54,243 nt of DNA from Boothiomyces macroporosus (GCA_027604185.1 JADGKB010000098.1:1-54243), one strand, 5' to 3'; shown: positions 42,395-53,737, numbered from the stretch's first letter. Numbers and translations are program-made. The notes: a model not told the origin generated them from the letters alone.

Positions 42395-42665
42395 TTTAAA
42401 AATCTTGCATTGATTGAAAATTTAAGCTTTCTCGATCACGCTTCGTTGGTGAGAAATCTAACTTGAACGTCTCCCAAAGCACCCCCACTAAATTGGCAAA
42501 TGAGCATTTTAGCTATAGATTAAGCTCTAACCAATCAGTACAGTACTACCATGGTTCAATTAATGGAAATTATCTGCTAGTGTCACGTAATGTGGCTTGG
42601 CTTCTGTGACCCTTTTTATTTTTTTTTTCAGAAAAGAAACTCCACGACTTTAATTTGTTGATAGA

Positions 42666-44650
42666 ATGGCTTCATACTATAACTTCAAGAAGGTCCAAGT
42701 AGTACCAAATGGAACGGAATTCATTGACATTGTTCTTTCTAAAATCAACAGAAAAACTCCAACAGTCATCCACCCAAATTACCAAATCACTCGTATCCGT
42801 TCATTCTATATGAGAAAAGTTAAATTCGCACAGGATTGTTTTGATGAAAAGCTGGGGCAAATATTATCTGATTTCCCTAAACTTGATGTAAATACTGGTT
42901 TTATTATAGGAAATCCATCCATTTTATGCTGACTTGATGAACGTTTTATATGACAAGGATCATTACAAATTGGCTTTGGCTCAAATCAACACCGCCAAGC
43001 ATCTGATTGATAATGTAGCAAAGGATTATGCTCGATTGCTGAAGTTTGGTGACTCTTTGTTTAGATGCAAGCAGCTCAAGAAAGCTGCTTTGGGTAGAAT
43101 GGCTACCATTATGAAGAGACAAAAGGACAGTTTGGCATATCTTGAACAAGTCAGACAGCATTTGGCTCGTTTGCCTTCTATTGACCCTAACACTAGAACT
43201 TTGATTGTTTGCGGTTATCCAAACGTAGGGAAATCTTCATTCATGAACAAAGTCACCAGAGCCGATGTTGAAGTACAGCCATATGCGTTCACTACGAAAT
43301 CTCTCTTTGTCGGGCATATGGACTACAAGTATTTGAGATGGCAAGTAATTGACACTCCTGGTATTTTAGACCATCCCCTGGAACAAAGAAACACTATCGA
43401 AATGCAATCTGTGACTGCTCTTGCGCATTTAAGAGCTTGTGTAATGTTCTTTATTGATGTTTCTGAACAATGTGGGTACAGCATCAAAGAACAAGTAGGG
43501 CTCTACAATTCTATTAAACCATTATTTGCCAACAAGCCAGTCATGGTTGTGGTCAACAAAATTGATATCAAGAAACCAGAAGATTTAGATCCTGAACAAC
43601 AAGAACTCTTGAACTCTATTACAAACGATGAAGAAGTTACTCTTGCACTTACCAGTTGTTATACTGACGAGGGTGTGATGGATGTTAGAAACTTGGCATG
43701 TGATAAATTATTAGCTTCAAGAGTTGAACAGAAACTCAAGGGTACCAAAATTCAATCAGTCATCAACAAGTTGCACTTGGCTCAACCGGTTGCTCGCGAT
43801 GACAAAGAGAGACCTGCTTTCATTCCTCCTGCAGCACTCAATAAGATTAAATATGATCCTAAAGATCCAAACAGACCAAAGCTCGCTAAAGATATCGAAG
43901 AAGAGAATGGTGGTGCTGGTGTATATAACGTTGATTTGAAACATAACTATATGCTTGCTAAAGATGAATGGAAATACGATGTCATTCCAGAAATCATGGA
44001 CGGTAAAAACATTGCCGATTTCATTGATCCTGATATTGAAGCCAAATTGGAAGCTTTGGAATTGGAAGAAGAACGATTGATTGCTGAAGGTTTCTATAAC
44101 GAAGATGATGAAATGGAAGATGAAGAAGTTGAAGCAATTAATGAAGCTGCTGCAAAATTAAAAGACAAGAAGAGCATCTTGGTTCAACAGCATCGTCTAA
44201 AGAAAACAAAGAACGGCAAAGGCTTGACATACAAGGACAAGGCTAGAGTAAGTTTTAATTGACAATAGTCCTCTAGATTAGACGACTTTGAGCAAGTATT
44301 AGAATCCAAAGGAAAGGAAGCCTCACTCCACAACCTCCGTGATAAATCCCAAGCTCGTGTCGGTAAAAAGAGATCTAGATCTGAAGTATCTGTTTCTAAA
44401 GATCGCTCCAAGTCGCTTGCTGGAAGAGATGATGTCCCAAGAGACAGATCAGTCATGGGCTTGCGCAATGTCAAGGTAACTATCAAGTTAATAATAGCAA
44501 AAAATTGAAGCCGATAAACTCAAAAACAACTACCAAAAGTTGCCTAACCTTATGGCCAAGAGAGGTGAATCTGATAGAGCGATCCAAACAAAGATGCCAA
44601 AGCACTTGTTTGCTGGTAAGAGAAAGATGGGAAGTGCCAACCATCGTTAA
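42666..44650 (+). CDS. NOG1: Nucleolar GTP-binding protein NOG1
   Basis: Introns of 22, 21 and 22 nt (42888-42909, 44248-44268, 44476-44497) give 639 residues, matching NOG1 length. The N-terminus ([20 protein letters not shown]...RKTPTVIHP) is characteristic. After splicing [20 protein letters not shown] is restored. GTPase motifs: [10 protein letters not shown] (G1), DTPG (G3), NKID (G4). The C-terminus has the typical basic segment. NOG1 is a 60S ribosome assembly factor in the nucleolus. The first exon ends inside the helical N-terminal bundle. Codon use is strongly biased, in line with high expression. Confidence 0.97.
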
Positions 44651-44743
44651 TTTGATTAATAAACCAATGTTATTTACTCTTGGCAATTATAACTCTTGTT
44701 TTATAATATTTCCAAAGTACATTCAACCGTTAAATATTTATTA

Positions 44744-44950
44744 TTAATCCTTTGACTTTGGTCCAAAATGCATCAGCTTTTCAATCAAATCCACATGAGT
44801 CAGAACCATTCGCCTACAGCAGTATCTCTTTAATCCTAGTGTATCAAGTGCCTCCTTTGCTGGGTAATCATCTTCAACCAACTGTAAATATCCTTCCCAT
44901 TTATTCCCAATGACTTTTCCACAACTAAAACAACGAACTGGAATAATCAT
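44744..44950 (-). CDS. RPB10: RNA polymerase I/II/III subunit RPB10 (RPABC5)
   Basis: 68 residues: [20 protein letters not shown] ... [14 protein letters not shown]. The atypical zinc-binding set (CFSC near the start and the CC pair of RYCCRRM) and the total length are exactly those of RPB10. It is a shared subunit of nuclear RNA polymerases. Its ATG lies only 22 bp from the ATG of the divergent SET-domain gene, so the two share a minute promoter region. Confidence 0.96.
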   Translation of the reverse strand: MIIPVRCFSCGKVIGNKWEGYLQLVEDDYPAKEALDTLGLKRYCCRRMVLTHVDLIEKLMHFGPKSKD

Positions 44951-44972
44951 TTTTTTTTGATTTGAAAAAAAA
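44951..44972. promoter_or_regulatory. 22-bp divergent spacer between RPB10 and SET-domain gene
   Basis: Only 22 A/T-rich bases separate the ATGs of two divergent genes. Promoter elements must lie inside one or both coding regions, or one 5' leader must overlap the other gene. Confidence 0.6.
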
Positions 44973-46357
44973 ATGAATGAGAAAATCCAGAAACTTTATG
45001 GATGGATGAAGGAGCAGGGAATCAAGAGCAAGATTACAGTCAAGGAATCGTACGGGTTGGGGTTGTTTGCCAATGCAAAGAAGGGCGAAACCGTGTTGTC
45101 TGTCCCCAAAAACTTGATCATAAACAGAACCAATTCGTTGAAATTTTTCGAACAGAGTCCATTGAAGTTTGAGAATTTCCCATTTTTACTCGCACCAAAC
45201 AGTCCAGAGATTCAACGGTTCGCAATACTACTCTACCTCACTCATTTGATTTACAACCCAACACCTTATTCTGCGCTATTACCCCGGGAAATCAAATCTC
45301 CGCTTGGATGGGATACTCAATCTGTTGAATTCCAGCTTTTAGCCTCAACTGGATTGGATTTAGCGATAAAGGGAAAGAAAGCCGTTTTACAGGAGGAATA
45401 CAATGTCTTGGAATTCCGAATGGGAGAAGAAATTTATACATTGGTTGAATACTTGTATTTGTCAAGATCAATGTCGCTGGTTGAAAATGAAGAAGATAAA
45501 AAGAAGCAAGAAGATTGGATTGGAATTATCCCAGTGCTAGATTTTTGCAATCACTCATTCACGCCAAATGCTAACTGGGAAATTAAAAAAGACACTGTTG
45601 ATTTAATTTTGCTTGAAGATGTGGATGGAGAGGTTTTCATTAATTACGGACCAAAACCAAATAACGAACTGCTTTTCATTCATGGTAATTGAAAACTTAG
45701 ATAGGGTTCATTCTAGAAGATAATGAATGTAAATTATCTTCCTACGCTCCGTTGGTAGAGTATCCAGATGACGAAGTTACCATTTGGGAAAAAGGAAGTA
45801 TTATGACAGAACGGGGTTGGGGTACAAGACTACAAATTGGTCATTATGATCCATCGCATCAGGATAATTTATTGCCGGATGTTCCAGTCGAAATACAAGT
45901 TTTACTAAGTGGAATACTCGATATGCGCAGTCTGCAGATTTTGAGTTTGTGTGCACTTCGAAAAGAAGATGGACTACACAAACGCGGTGACAAGATATAC
46001 TTTAAAGACAAAGAAGAAAACTTTAAAGGAAGGCCAGTGCCTTATGAAAAAACGAAATTGATCCGATTTATAAATGGGTTTTTCATTCACTTTTTGGAAG
46101 AATTGGATCAGGAACTTGAAGATAGTATTGAACAAACTCCAAACGTAAAAGCAGTACTTTACTTGCGATCGCAACTGGTTGAATTGTTGAACTTTAATGT
46201 ACTTATTTTGCACGAAATGTTTATCAAGGAAGATAATAGCGATGAAGAAGGAACCAGCATAAATCCAGAGGAAAAAGTAGATGCTGGCGATAAGGATAAA
46301 CTAGACCTTGAACGACTAGTTGAAGCGCTTGATTTGAAGGCAACTGAAACCGATTAA
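44973..46357 (+). CDS. SET-domain protein methyltransferase (Rubisco-LSMT/SETD6 type)
   Basis: A 20-nt intron (45685-45704) gives 454 residues. The SET core is split by a long insert, as in LSMT-like enzymes: [27 protein letters not shown] at the start, [15 protein letters not shown] for cofactor and catalysis, then [17 protein letters not shown], which the intron interrupts. The C-terminal 200 residues are the helical substrate-binding domain; the last 60 are acidic. It transfers methyl groups from AdoMet to lysines of a non-histone protein, perhaps ribosomal or elongation factors as in fungal relatives; the substrate is unknown. Confidence 0.88.
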
Positions 46358-46470
46358 ATTGCATTTGATGAAATAAAGTAAATCGCTTTAGAAATATCAC
46401 CAATTTTACTCTTTCGCAACGGAGATTTGGTGCTATCCTCGGCTTTAGTTTTTGTAAAATATCTTTCCAA

Positions 46471-47363
46471 ATGAAATTCTCAAAATATTTTTTGCTCTGT
46501 AGAAGGTTAATGTCCAAGACAACTAAACGTAAGGCAGAACAAGATCCCATTTCAACAACATTTCCCACAGAATTCCATTTCCCTCCTGAACCAAACTTGA
46601 AATTAGTTTCATGGAACGTTGCCGGATTGAATGCTTCCATCAAGAAAGGATTCTATTCATATGTAAAAGCTGAATCACCAGATATCCTTTGTATTCAAGA
46701 AACCAAGACTAACTCGGATTTCAAGTACGATCTACCCAAATACAAAATTTATCAGACTCATTCGACTGCAAAGAAAGGTTATAGTGGTGTCTGTATGATG
46801 ACTAAAACTGAACCGCTTTCTGTAAAGTATGGGATTGGAGATATGGATGATGAAGGCAGGTATATTACGTTAGAGTTTAAAAAGTACTATGTTGTTGGCG
46901 CATACGTTCCAAACGCGGGACAAAAACTTGAACGACTCCAAAGAAAGATTGAGCATTATCAAGTACTGAAAGAATATCTATCTAAATTGCCCAAACCGGT
47001 GGTATTTATGGGTGATCTGAATGTAGCACACAAGGAAGTGGATTTGGCTAGACCAAAGAATAATCACAAGACTGCCGGGTTTACTAAAGAAGAGCGCGAA
47101 GAGTTTGGGAAACTGTTGGATCTTGGATTTGTGGATACTTTTCGATTAAAACGGCCAGATGAGTGTGACAGGTACTTTTGGTTAACATTAGATACACATA
47201 CTATTCGTATCGATTCAGTTGTAGGATCAAGAACATTGGTTGGAGAATCGACTATTTCCTGGTCAAGGATATGCAGGATTTAGTTATTGATTCAGATATT
47301 AGATCAGATTGCTATGGCGCAAGTGATCACTGCCCGATTATAATGACGCTCAAAAAGGATTAA
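46471..47363 (+). CDS. AP endonuclease of the APE1/exonuclease III family
   Basis: A 20-nt intron (47172-47191) gives 290 residues from 46471, or 277 from the next ATG (MSKTTKRKAEQ), a nuclear-type basic start. The earlier start adds a hydrophobic/basic leader that could target mitochondria. Conserved motifs: LVSWNVAGLNA (Asn), DILCIQETK (catalytic Glu), GDLNVAHKEVDLA (Asp, Asn), YTYYSYR and WRIDYFLV after the splice, and SDHCPI (Asp-His). It cuts DNA at abasic sites in base excision repair. All catalytic residues are present, so it should be active. Confidence 0.95.
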
Positions 47364-47390
47364 TAAACCATTTGCAAAATTGAATTCACT

Positions 47391-49168
47391 TTAATCTTTT
47401 AAATTGGATGGGTAATGGAATGCTTCAATAGGAACAAAGGATTCCTTGATTGTACGAGGAGAGACCCATCTCAACAAGTTCAAGCTAGAACCAGCCTTGT
47501 CGTTAGTACCACTTCCTCTGGCACCTCCAAATGGTTGTTGGCCAACTACTGCACCAGTGGATTTGTCGTTGATATACATGTTGCCAGCAGCATTACGGAG
47601 ATGGTTAGACATTTCGATGATGGCTTCTCTATCTTGAGCAAAGATACCACAAGTCAATGCATATTCAGAAGTCTTTTCGGCAAGTTTCAATGTTTCAACG
47701 AGTTCGTCATTTGGATAAGCAAAAATGGTAAGGACAGGTCCAAACAACTCATTAACCATTGTTGGAGAATGAGGATCTTTGGTAATAAGAGCAGTTGGCT
47801 CAACGTAATAACCCACTGAATCATTGCAGTTGCCTCCAGCTAAAATACTAGTGGATTCGTTTTCACCAGACTTGACTGCATCCAAGTAACCTTTGATCTT
47901 TTCATATGATTGTTTGTGGATAACAGCTGTCGCAAAGTTTGTAAAGTCTGGTCAATAATTATTTACCTTCAACAGGTCCCATCTTGATCTTTGCCATTTC
48001 TGCTTTCAATTCTTGAGTGAATGCTGGCAACATGGATTCTGGTACATAAACTCTGGAGGTAGCACTGCATTTCTGGCCATTGTATTCAAAAGCCCCACGG
48101 ATGGTTTGTAAAACTGCGTGCTTGACATCTGCACTTTCGTGAATGAAATGCATATTCTTTCCTTGAATTAACTATAAATACCTCCAGTTTCACCAACAAT
48201 GCGAGGATATGATTTGTAAATATTAATGTTTTCACCAATCTTTTTCCACAACATCTTGAAAACACTAGTGGATCCAGTGAAATGGAATCCAGCAAAGTCA
48301 GGATGATTGAAAGTCTCATTGGTGATTACTTCTGGGTTGCCAGGAAGGAATTGAATGACACCATCTGGCAGTCCAGCTTCCTTGAGAATTTCAAGAATCA
48401 AAAAGTTGCTGTAGATTGAAGAGTTGGATGGCTTCCACAATACAACGTTGCCCATCAAGGCAGGAGCAGCAACCAGGTTACCACCAATGGCTGTAAAGTT
48501 GAATGGTGAATAAGCGACTACAAACCCTTCCAAAGCTCTGTATTCAACTCTGTTCCACATCATTGGAGAATTTTCAGTTGGCTGATCCCTGTAGATTTCT
48601 TGGGCAAATTTACAATTAAATCGAAGGAAATCTGCCAATTCTGCTGCTGCATCAATTTCAGCTTGCCATACATTCTTTCCCTGTCCAAGCATAGTAGCAG
48701 CCATCACTCTATATCTGTACTTGTGAGTTAATAGATCAGCAGCTTTCAAAAATATAGCTGCACGATCGTTGAAAGGCATGGCTTCCCAGGCTGGTTTAGC
48801 TTCCAATGCTTTGGCAATTGCCTACATTAAAAATAATTACATCCTTTACATTTTGAGCGGTAGCATTGTGATATTTGCATAGCTTCAAATGATGTTCGGT
48901 TGGAACGGGTTGTTCGCTAATGTCACCAGTTTCAATCATCTGCCCACTAACAACAATTGGGACTTCATATGGCCGGTTTTTAGTGATTGACTCTTTCATT
49001 AGGTCCACAGCTTTCTGCAACTCAGCTCTTTCGGTGGATCCTGGACCATAGTTTTTCTGGTGAGTAAATGCTTACCATAGGTTCATTTTTGATTTCCGGC
49101 AAGTTGAATGTTCCTAATTGCGGTGTGATTGAAATGCTTCTTGTTCTTGCTCTGATTGCTCTCAACAT
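47391..49168 (-). CDS. Delta-1-pyrroline-5-carboxylate dehydrogenase, mitochondrial
   Basis: Four introns (49057-49075, 48822-48840, 48162-48181, 47948-47966) give 566 residues, the usual length. An Arg/Ser-rich leader (MLRAIRARTRSISITPQLG) is a mitochondrial presequence. Motifs: FHFTGSTSVFK (NAD pocket), GETGGKNMHFIH with the general-base Glu, FEYNGQKCSATSRVYVP with the nucleophilic Cys, and NELFGPVLT with PFGGARGSGTNDKAG near the end. It oxidises P5C (glutamate semialdehyde) to glutamate in proline breakdown. The third intron lies inside the GETGGK motif. The upstream ATG at 49208 is out of frame. Confidence 0.95.
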
Positions 49169-49417
49169 TTGGGTAAATTTTGAGTCTGGTGACTGCTGCC
49201 AAAACCATTTAAAACGAACCTACTGAAATGTGGCAGAACATGAATAAAACATTACAATTATTTGTAATGGATTTGCAATGGGTGTCCTTGCCTGGTGATA
49301 GCAAGAGCTACTGCCATATTCAATGCGAGTCAAGTAAGCAGTATTCAATGCGATTCAAGGACTAGCAAATCGTAAAAAGCGATTAAAGTTATTCGTTACA
49401 AGACAATTATATCAGTT

Positions 49418-50012
49418 AACATTGTTACAGTCCACTACCTTTGTATGGCACATTTAGCGGCTGTTTAGCGGCTATTTATGTGTATTTCATGTATATTTGT
49501 GTAATTCACTAAAAGTCCGAATGTATATCCATGTAAAAATGTTTGAGAGGATGTGCGAAAGCCATTTATTTGTATGAGAGTTGACAGTGATTTTGTGTTT
49601 CAGCAAAACAACCTTTGTCAGACAAATTACCTTTGCCATAGTAAATCATACGAGACATTTAAACTTTGTAATTTATCATTCTCAGAAAATTCACCTTTTC
49701 ACTGTCAATCACTATTACAAGCATTTCATATAGACAAATAAACATTTGTAATCAATTGACACTGTTCTCATATCAAAGTCTTGACAGAAGATTTACCTTA
49801 TTCTCAGACAAACTACCTTCGCAACCACCCTCTCACAAAATCACTGTCAACTCTCATACAAATAAATGGCTTTCGCACATCCTCTCAAACATTTTTACAT
49901 GGATATACATTCGGACTTTTAGTGAATTACACAAATATACATTAAATACACATAAATAGCCGCTAAACAGCCGCTAAATGTCCATACAAAGGTAGTGGAC
50001 TGCAACAAAGTT
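49418..50012. repeat. Large palindromic (foldback) element with 180-bp arms
   Basis: The left arm 49418-49597 and the right arm 49834-50012 are inverted copies with only a few mismatches (for example ggcac against ggac, tttca against ttta). Landmarks in the arms are tttagcggctgtttagcggc and gagaggatgtgcgaaagcc. The 236-bp centre has near-repeats gtcagacaaattacctttgcc (49617) and tctcagacaaactaccttcgc (49802) in direct orientation. There is no coding capacity. It resembles a foldback/MITE-type transposable element sitting on the border between housekeeping genes and the mobile-looking region. Confidence 0.9.
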
Positions 50013-50162
50013 TTAATTTTCATTTTCTTTAAGTAGCAACTAGTCTAATTTCATTCACATTCATTTTTTTCACTGAAAAATTAACATACCCCCATGACAC
50101 TTTTTCACAACTCACATACTCGCCCCTTACATTTTTTCAACTCTATTCAAAAATCCTCTTTC

Positions 50163-50482
50163 AAAATAGGGCACCTGCTATGTGCCCTTCATATTTTTTA
50201 TACACACTTTTCTCTTTTTATATGAGAGCTGTCATAGTAATTATGTTAAACTATTTAGGGCACCTAATTTTGAAAACTATTTGAAATTTTAATAATTTTT
50301 CAACTTGTCAAATTTTGAATTTCCAGAATTTGTTCAAAAATTTCATTTGGTTTTGAATTTACCTGCCCTAAGTGCCCTAATTCTATTTACATATCTGTAT
50401 GACAGCTCCCATATAAATTTCACAAACTACTCTAAAATCTCTCAAAATTTCAATTAGGGCACTTACCAACTGCCCTATTTTC
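50163..50482. repeat. Second, imperfect palindrome with TAGGGCA boxes
   Basis: Outer ends aaaatagggcacctg and its inverted counterpart actgccctatttt, internal boxes gagagctgtcata / tatgacagctccc, and repeated TAGGGCAC or GTGCCCTA elements (about 50167, 50258, 50372, 50455) form an imperfect inverted repeat of about 320 bp. Probably an older non-autonomous element or the end of a transposon. Confidence 0.7.
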
Positions 50483-50686
50483 ATATCCATTCATATTAAG
50501 CACTCCATACAACACCTCATTGATTTCTCTCTTTTACTCTTAGTATATAGTCTACGCTCACTACTTTTTGTTACTAAAACAAATATTTGTTTTCATCAGT
50601 AATCAAAACGCGTAATTATTAGTGGAAAATTTAACTTATATTGCTATCACAATTATAAATGTTACTAATTGTAATTATTTTTCAAA

Positions 50687-51796
50687 ATGGGAAATTTCTC
50701 CACCCATTTTTCCGCAACTTCAGCCACAATAGGGAGATTTTGTAGTTTAAAACTTTCCAATTTTCTCATGGACATTAGGAGTAGGACCAAGCAAAAGCTG
50801 AAAGAGCGTTATCCACAGTTGGATGAAAATGCTATTCCAGAAAAAAACGAAAGAGGAAAATGGAAATTACCAAACAAATTGGGGTTTTTACTGGGCATCA
50901 TTCTGGAAGGATTGGAAGAGGATGTGCAGGCTTTGGATGAATTGCTGAACAGAAATCAAGAAGAGGTTGAAAAAGAACTGGAGCTATCACCAGAGAATCT
51001 GTTAAAGAGCACACTTTATATACCGACATTTATTGACAGACTCTTCAATTTCTACATTGCTACATTTCACAAGAATTATTCAGACAGTGAAAGTTGTCGC
51101 ACGCCAGCTTCATCAAGACCAAGCTCTGCCGAAAGTATTACAAAGGAACCAAAGGAGTTGACTCACAAAAATTTAAAAAACAATGTTGAAAAAAGAGATG
51201 GTGTGTGTTTGTTTTGTTGGGATGTTTTAGAATGTGAAGGTTCTCATATAATTTCCCAAAAGACTATCAATCCAGTCCCAGATGATGAAAGTTCGGTTTT
51301 AACAAAATGTGGATTGCAAAACAAACATCAAATTCAGAATGGTATGCTATTATGCAACAAATGTCATAGTCAATTTGATAAACTAAAAAGATATGTAGAC
51401 GAAGTTGATGGAAGGCTGGTTGTAAAAATAGTCAATGAGACTAATGACACTACAAGTGAAAAACATAGAAAATGGAAAAGAGATGTTCGAAATTTGAAAA
51501 ATAACCGTATCAGTAATCTTGAAGACTGGAATGATGATAGACAAGCAATTCTTGATAATGGTGAAATGCCATTATATTTCGTAAACAATAATGAATCAAT
51601 TCAACCAAATAGAGCAGCACTTGCATTTCACAAGACTGCTTGTCTTATTTGGCGAATGGCAGGTGGAGCAGAAACAGAAGATGAAGAGTGCTGGGATGAT
51701 GAACCTGGACCAGTAAATACTGCTGAATTGAAACGAAGGTTTAATATTAGTGGTTCTGATGCTACACTGTATCCTGTTTCTTGCACTCCAACTTAG
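50687..51796 (+). CDS. HNH endonuclease-like protein
   Basis: A single exon of 369 residues (or 342 from the ATG at 50768, MDIRSRTKQKLKER). The N-terminal 140 residues are charged and helical; a Ser/Pro linker follows. The HNH_2-type domain (about 165-260) shows RDGVCLFCWDVLECEGSHII, with a CxxC and the first His, then LQNKHQIQNGMLLCNKCHSQFD with the Asn/His core and second CxxC. Such proteins are multi-copy in several early fungi and may be mobile-element or effector nucleases. There are no 18-22-nt introns. An inverted repeat (aaaatggg ... cccatttt) spans the first ATG. The stop is followed by AATAAA. Confidence 0.8.
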   Translation: MGNFSTHFSATSATIGRFCSLKLSNFLMDIRSRTKQKLKERYPQLDENAIPEKNERGKWKLPNKLGFLLGIILEGLEEDVQALDELLNRNQEEVEKELELSPENLLKSTLYIPTFIDRLFNFYIATFHKNYSDSESCRTPASSRPSSAESITKEPKELTHKNLKNNVEKRDGVCLFCWDVLECEGSHIISQKTINPVPDDESSVLTKCGLQNKHQIQNGMLLCNKCHSQFDKLKRYVDEVDGRLVVKIVNETNDTTSEKHRKWKRDVRNLKNNRISNLEDWNDDRQAILDNGEMPLYFVNNNESIQPNRAALAFHKTACLIWRMAGGAETEDEECWDDEPGPVNTAELKRRFNISGSDATLYPVSCTPT

Positions 51797-51875
51797 CTTT
51801 CAATAAATTTTTAAAATGAATTTAGGTCTTGTTACTATTCCTTATTTATAATATATTCTTATAGCTGTTGGAACT

Positions 51876-53706
51876 TTATGAACTTACATACGTTATTGAA
51901 CCATATATTTGTTGTGAACTCGTCGAACCTGTCTGATACCAAACTGTGTTTGTATAGTTTCCATAATAATCAGTAACCACACTTCCATATGTTAAATCAT
52001 ATTGCGCACATAGTTTGTATGGTGCACTGTTTCCATTGAGAAAAGTCTGTGAATCTTGACAAACTCCCATTCCATATTCCAAGATATTATTTGTTCCATT
52101 GAAATTAAATGGTAAACTCTTGATGTATATCACATTAGAACTTGGTGAACTTGTGTAACTAAATTGTATCCAAAATACCAACGTCACCATCTTTCCAACT
52201 TTTGTATAAATACAATTATTACTATTTACAGAAATACCTATTGGCAGGCCACCAGAGCCACCAAGTGTTAAACTTGTTGTTCCATCTGTGTAAAATAATG
52301 AACCAGACTTATAAATAGATGAAGTAAAATTAACACTTCCATTCACGTCAAGAGCATATGCTGGTGAAGTTGTAAATATTCCGCATCCAGTTCCATTAAA
52401 CGTAGCTATCTTATTAGCACCTGTTTGTCCCGAAGCAATCACAGCACCTACATTTCCGTATAATAATAAACCATCCATATTGTCTCTATTTGAGTATGTC
52501 AATCCGTGATTTGTTAAATTAGTGTTTAAAATATTAGTCAAAACACTATTAGTCACACTTGAATTAGTAAATATACTATTAGCTAATGTCAAATTAGTTA
52601 TATTACTGTTTGTTAATACTGTGTTTGTAGATGTAATATTAGTTGAAAATAAACTATTTTGTATAATTACATTTCCACTACTACTAAATCTCACTTTTTC
52701 ACTTGCTCCTGGATAAAAAACAATATCATTATTGTAAGTAAATAACGTAGCTTGTGAAATCGCGCCTGTCAACAAAATGCCGTCGCATCCTATAAATAAC
52801 GTTGAAGAACCATTTTGATATCTTGTATAAGCCGCATTTGAACTTCCCGGCTCGGTAATATATAAGGAATTTGATAAATTTAAATTAGATATACTTGCGT
52901 TTGTTGCTATTAAATTAGTAGATGTTACATTTGTTAAATTTGAAATAACTGAGTTGCTAATCGTTTCATTTGTTATATTTACATTTGTTGATGTAATATT
53001 GGTTAAAATTGAATTTAAAGATGTTGAATTAGTTATATTAACATTACTCGAACTCAAATTAGTAAATACAGCATTAGTTGATGTTATATTAGTTGAGTAT
53101 ACAGCAGCACTCGTTAAACTGGTAGTGAAATTACCAATTCCATTTACATCTAATTTAAATGATGGTGTTGTTGTATTTATACCAACATTTCCACCAGTTG
53201 TAAATATGTTGGCAATTGTATTTCCATTAAATGTTGGATTAAGAGATCCAGTGGTTATTAGTAAATTATTAATGGTTAAATTGGTTGCCTTTAAATTTGT
53301 GGTTAAAAGTGAAGTTGTAGTTATATTTGTGTTTACTAAATTAGTAGTTGTTGTATTTGTAAATTGAGAATTGATTGTTGTTATTGAATTTACATTTAAT
53401 CCACCACTTGGTGTTAATGTTAACAAATCGGTTTCTGCAATTACAACTAATTTTGTAATATAAAAATTATCAGTTGTATCTCTTTGACCAACCAAAGTTT
53501 CAGCTAATCCATTATTGTAATACAGATGTATTCTTGCTTTATCGTTTGTCGATATTGATAAATGTCCGCTTGTTGAACCAAGATAACCCACCAGTTTTAT
53601 AAATTTGTAATGCTCTATTTGTTGATGAACTTGTTCCATTTACAAATAATGTATTACTTGTTAGAGGAGCTCTGACAACCCTTTTCCATGACATGAAATA
53701 TGTCAT
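51876..53706 (-). pseudogene. Phage/giant-virus tail-fibre-like Thr/Asn-rich repeat protein, one frameshift
   Basis: The main frame (51876 to about 53590) and an upstream frame with a start (MSWKRVVRAPLTSN; ATG at 53694 or 53706) join across a one-base shift in a G-run near 53590. The total would be about 610 residues. It contains GNVGINTTTPSFKLDVNG and later AYALDVNGSVNFTSS, the module common in phage and large-virus tail fibres. Between them are about 300 residues of repeats of the kind NITSTNxxxTNxxS, likely a beta-helical shaft. A C-terminal beta-rich knob follows (IYTKVGKMVTLVFWIQF). I see no signal peptide, membrane anchor or intron. The shift could be a recent mutation, a sequence error or recoding. 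Confidence 0.7.
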
Positions 53707-53737
53707 TTTTAATAAATTAGAACATTTCCAATTCATT

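Noticed and set aside
1264..49168. Interpretation of the many short gaps as sequencing indels
   Set aside because: The gaps have constant length, GT starts, branch-like motifs and in-frame stops, and recur in 22 genes at motif-restoring positions; random indels would not do this.
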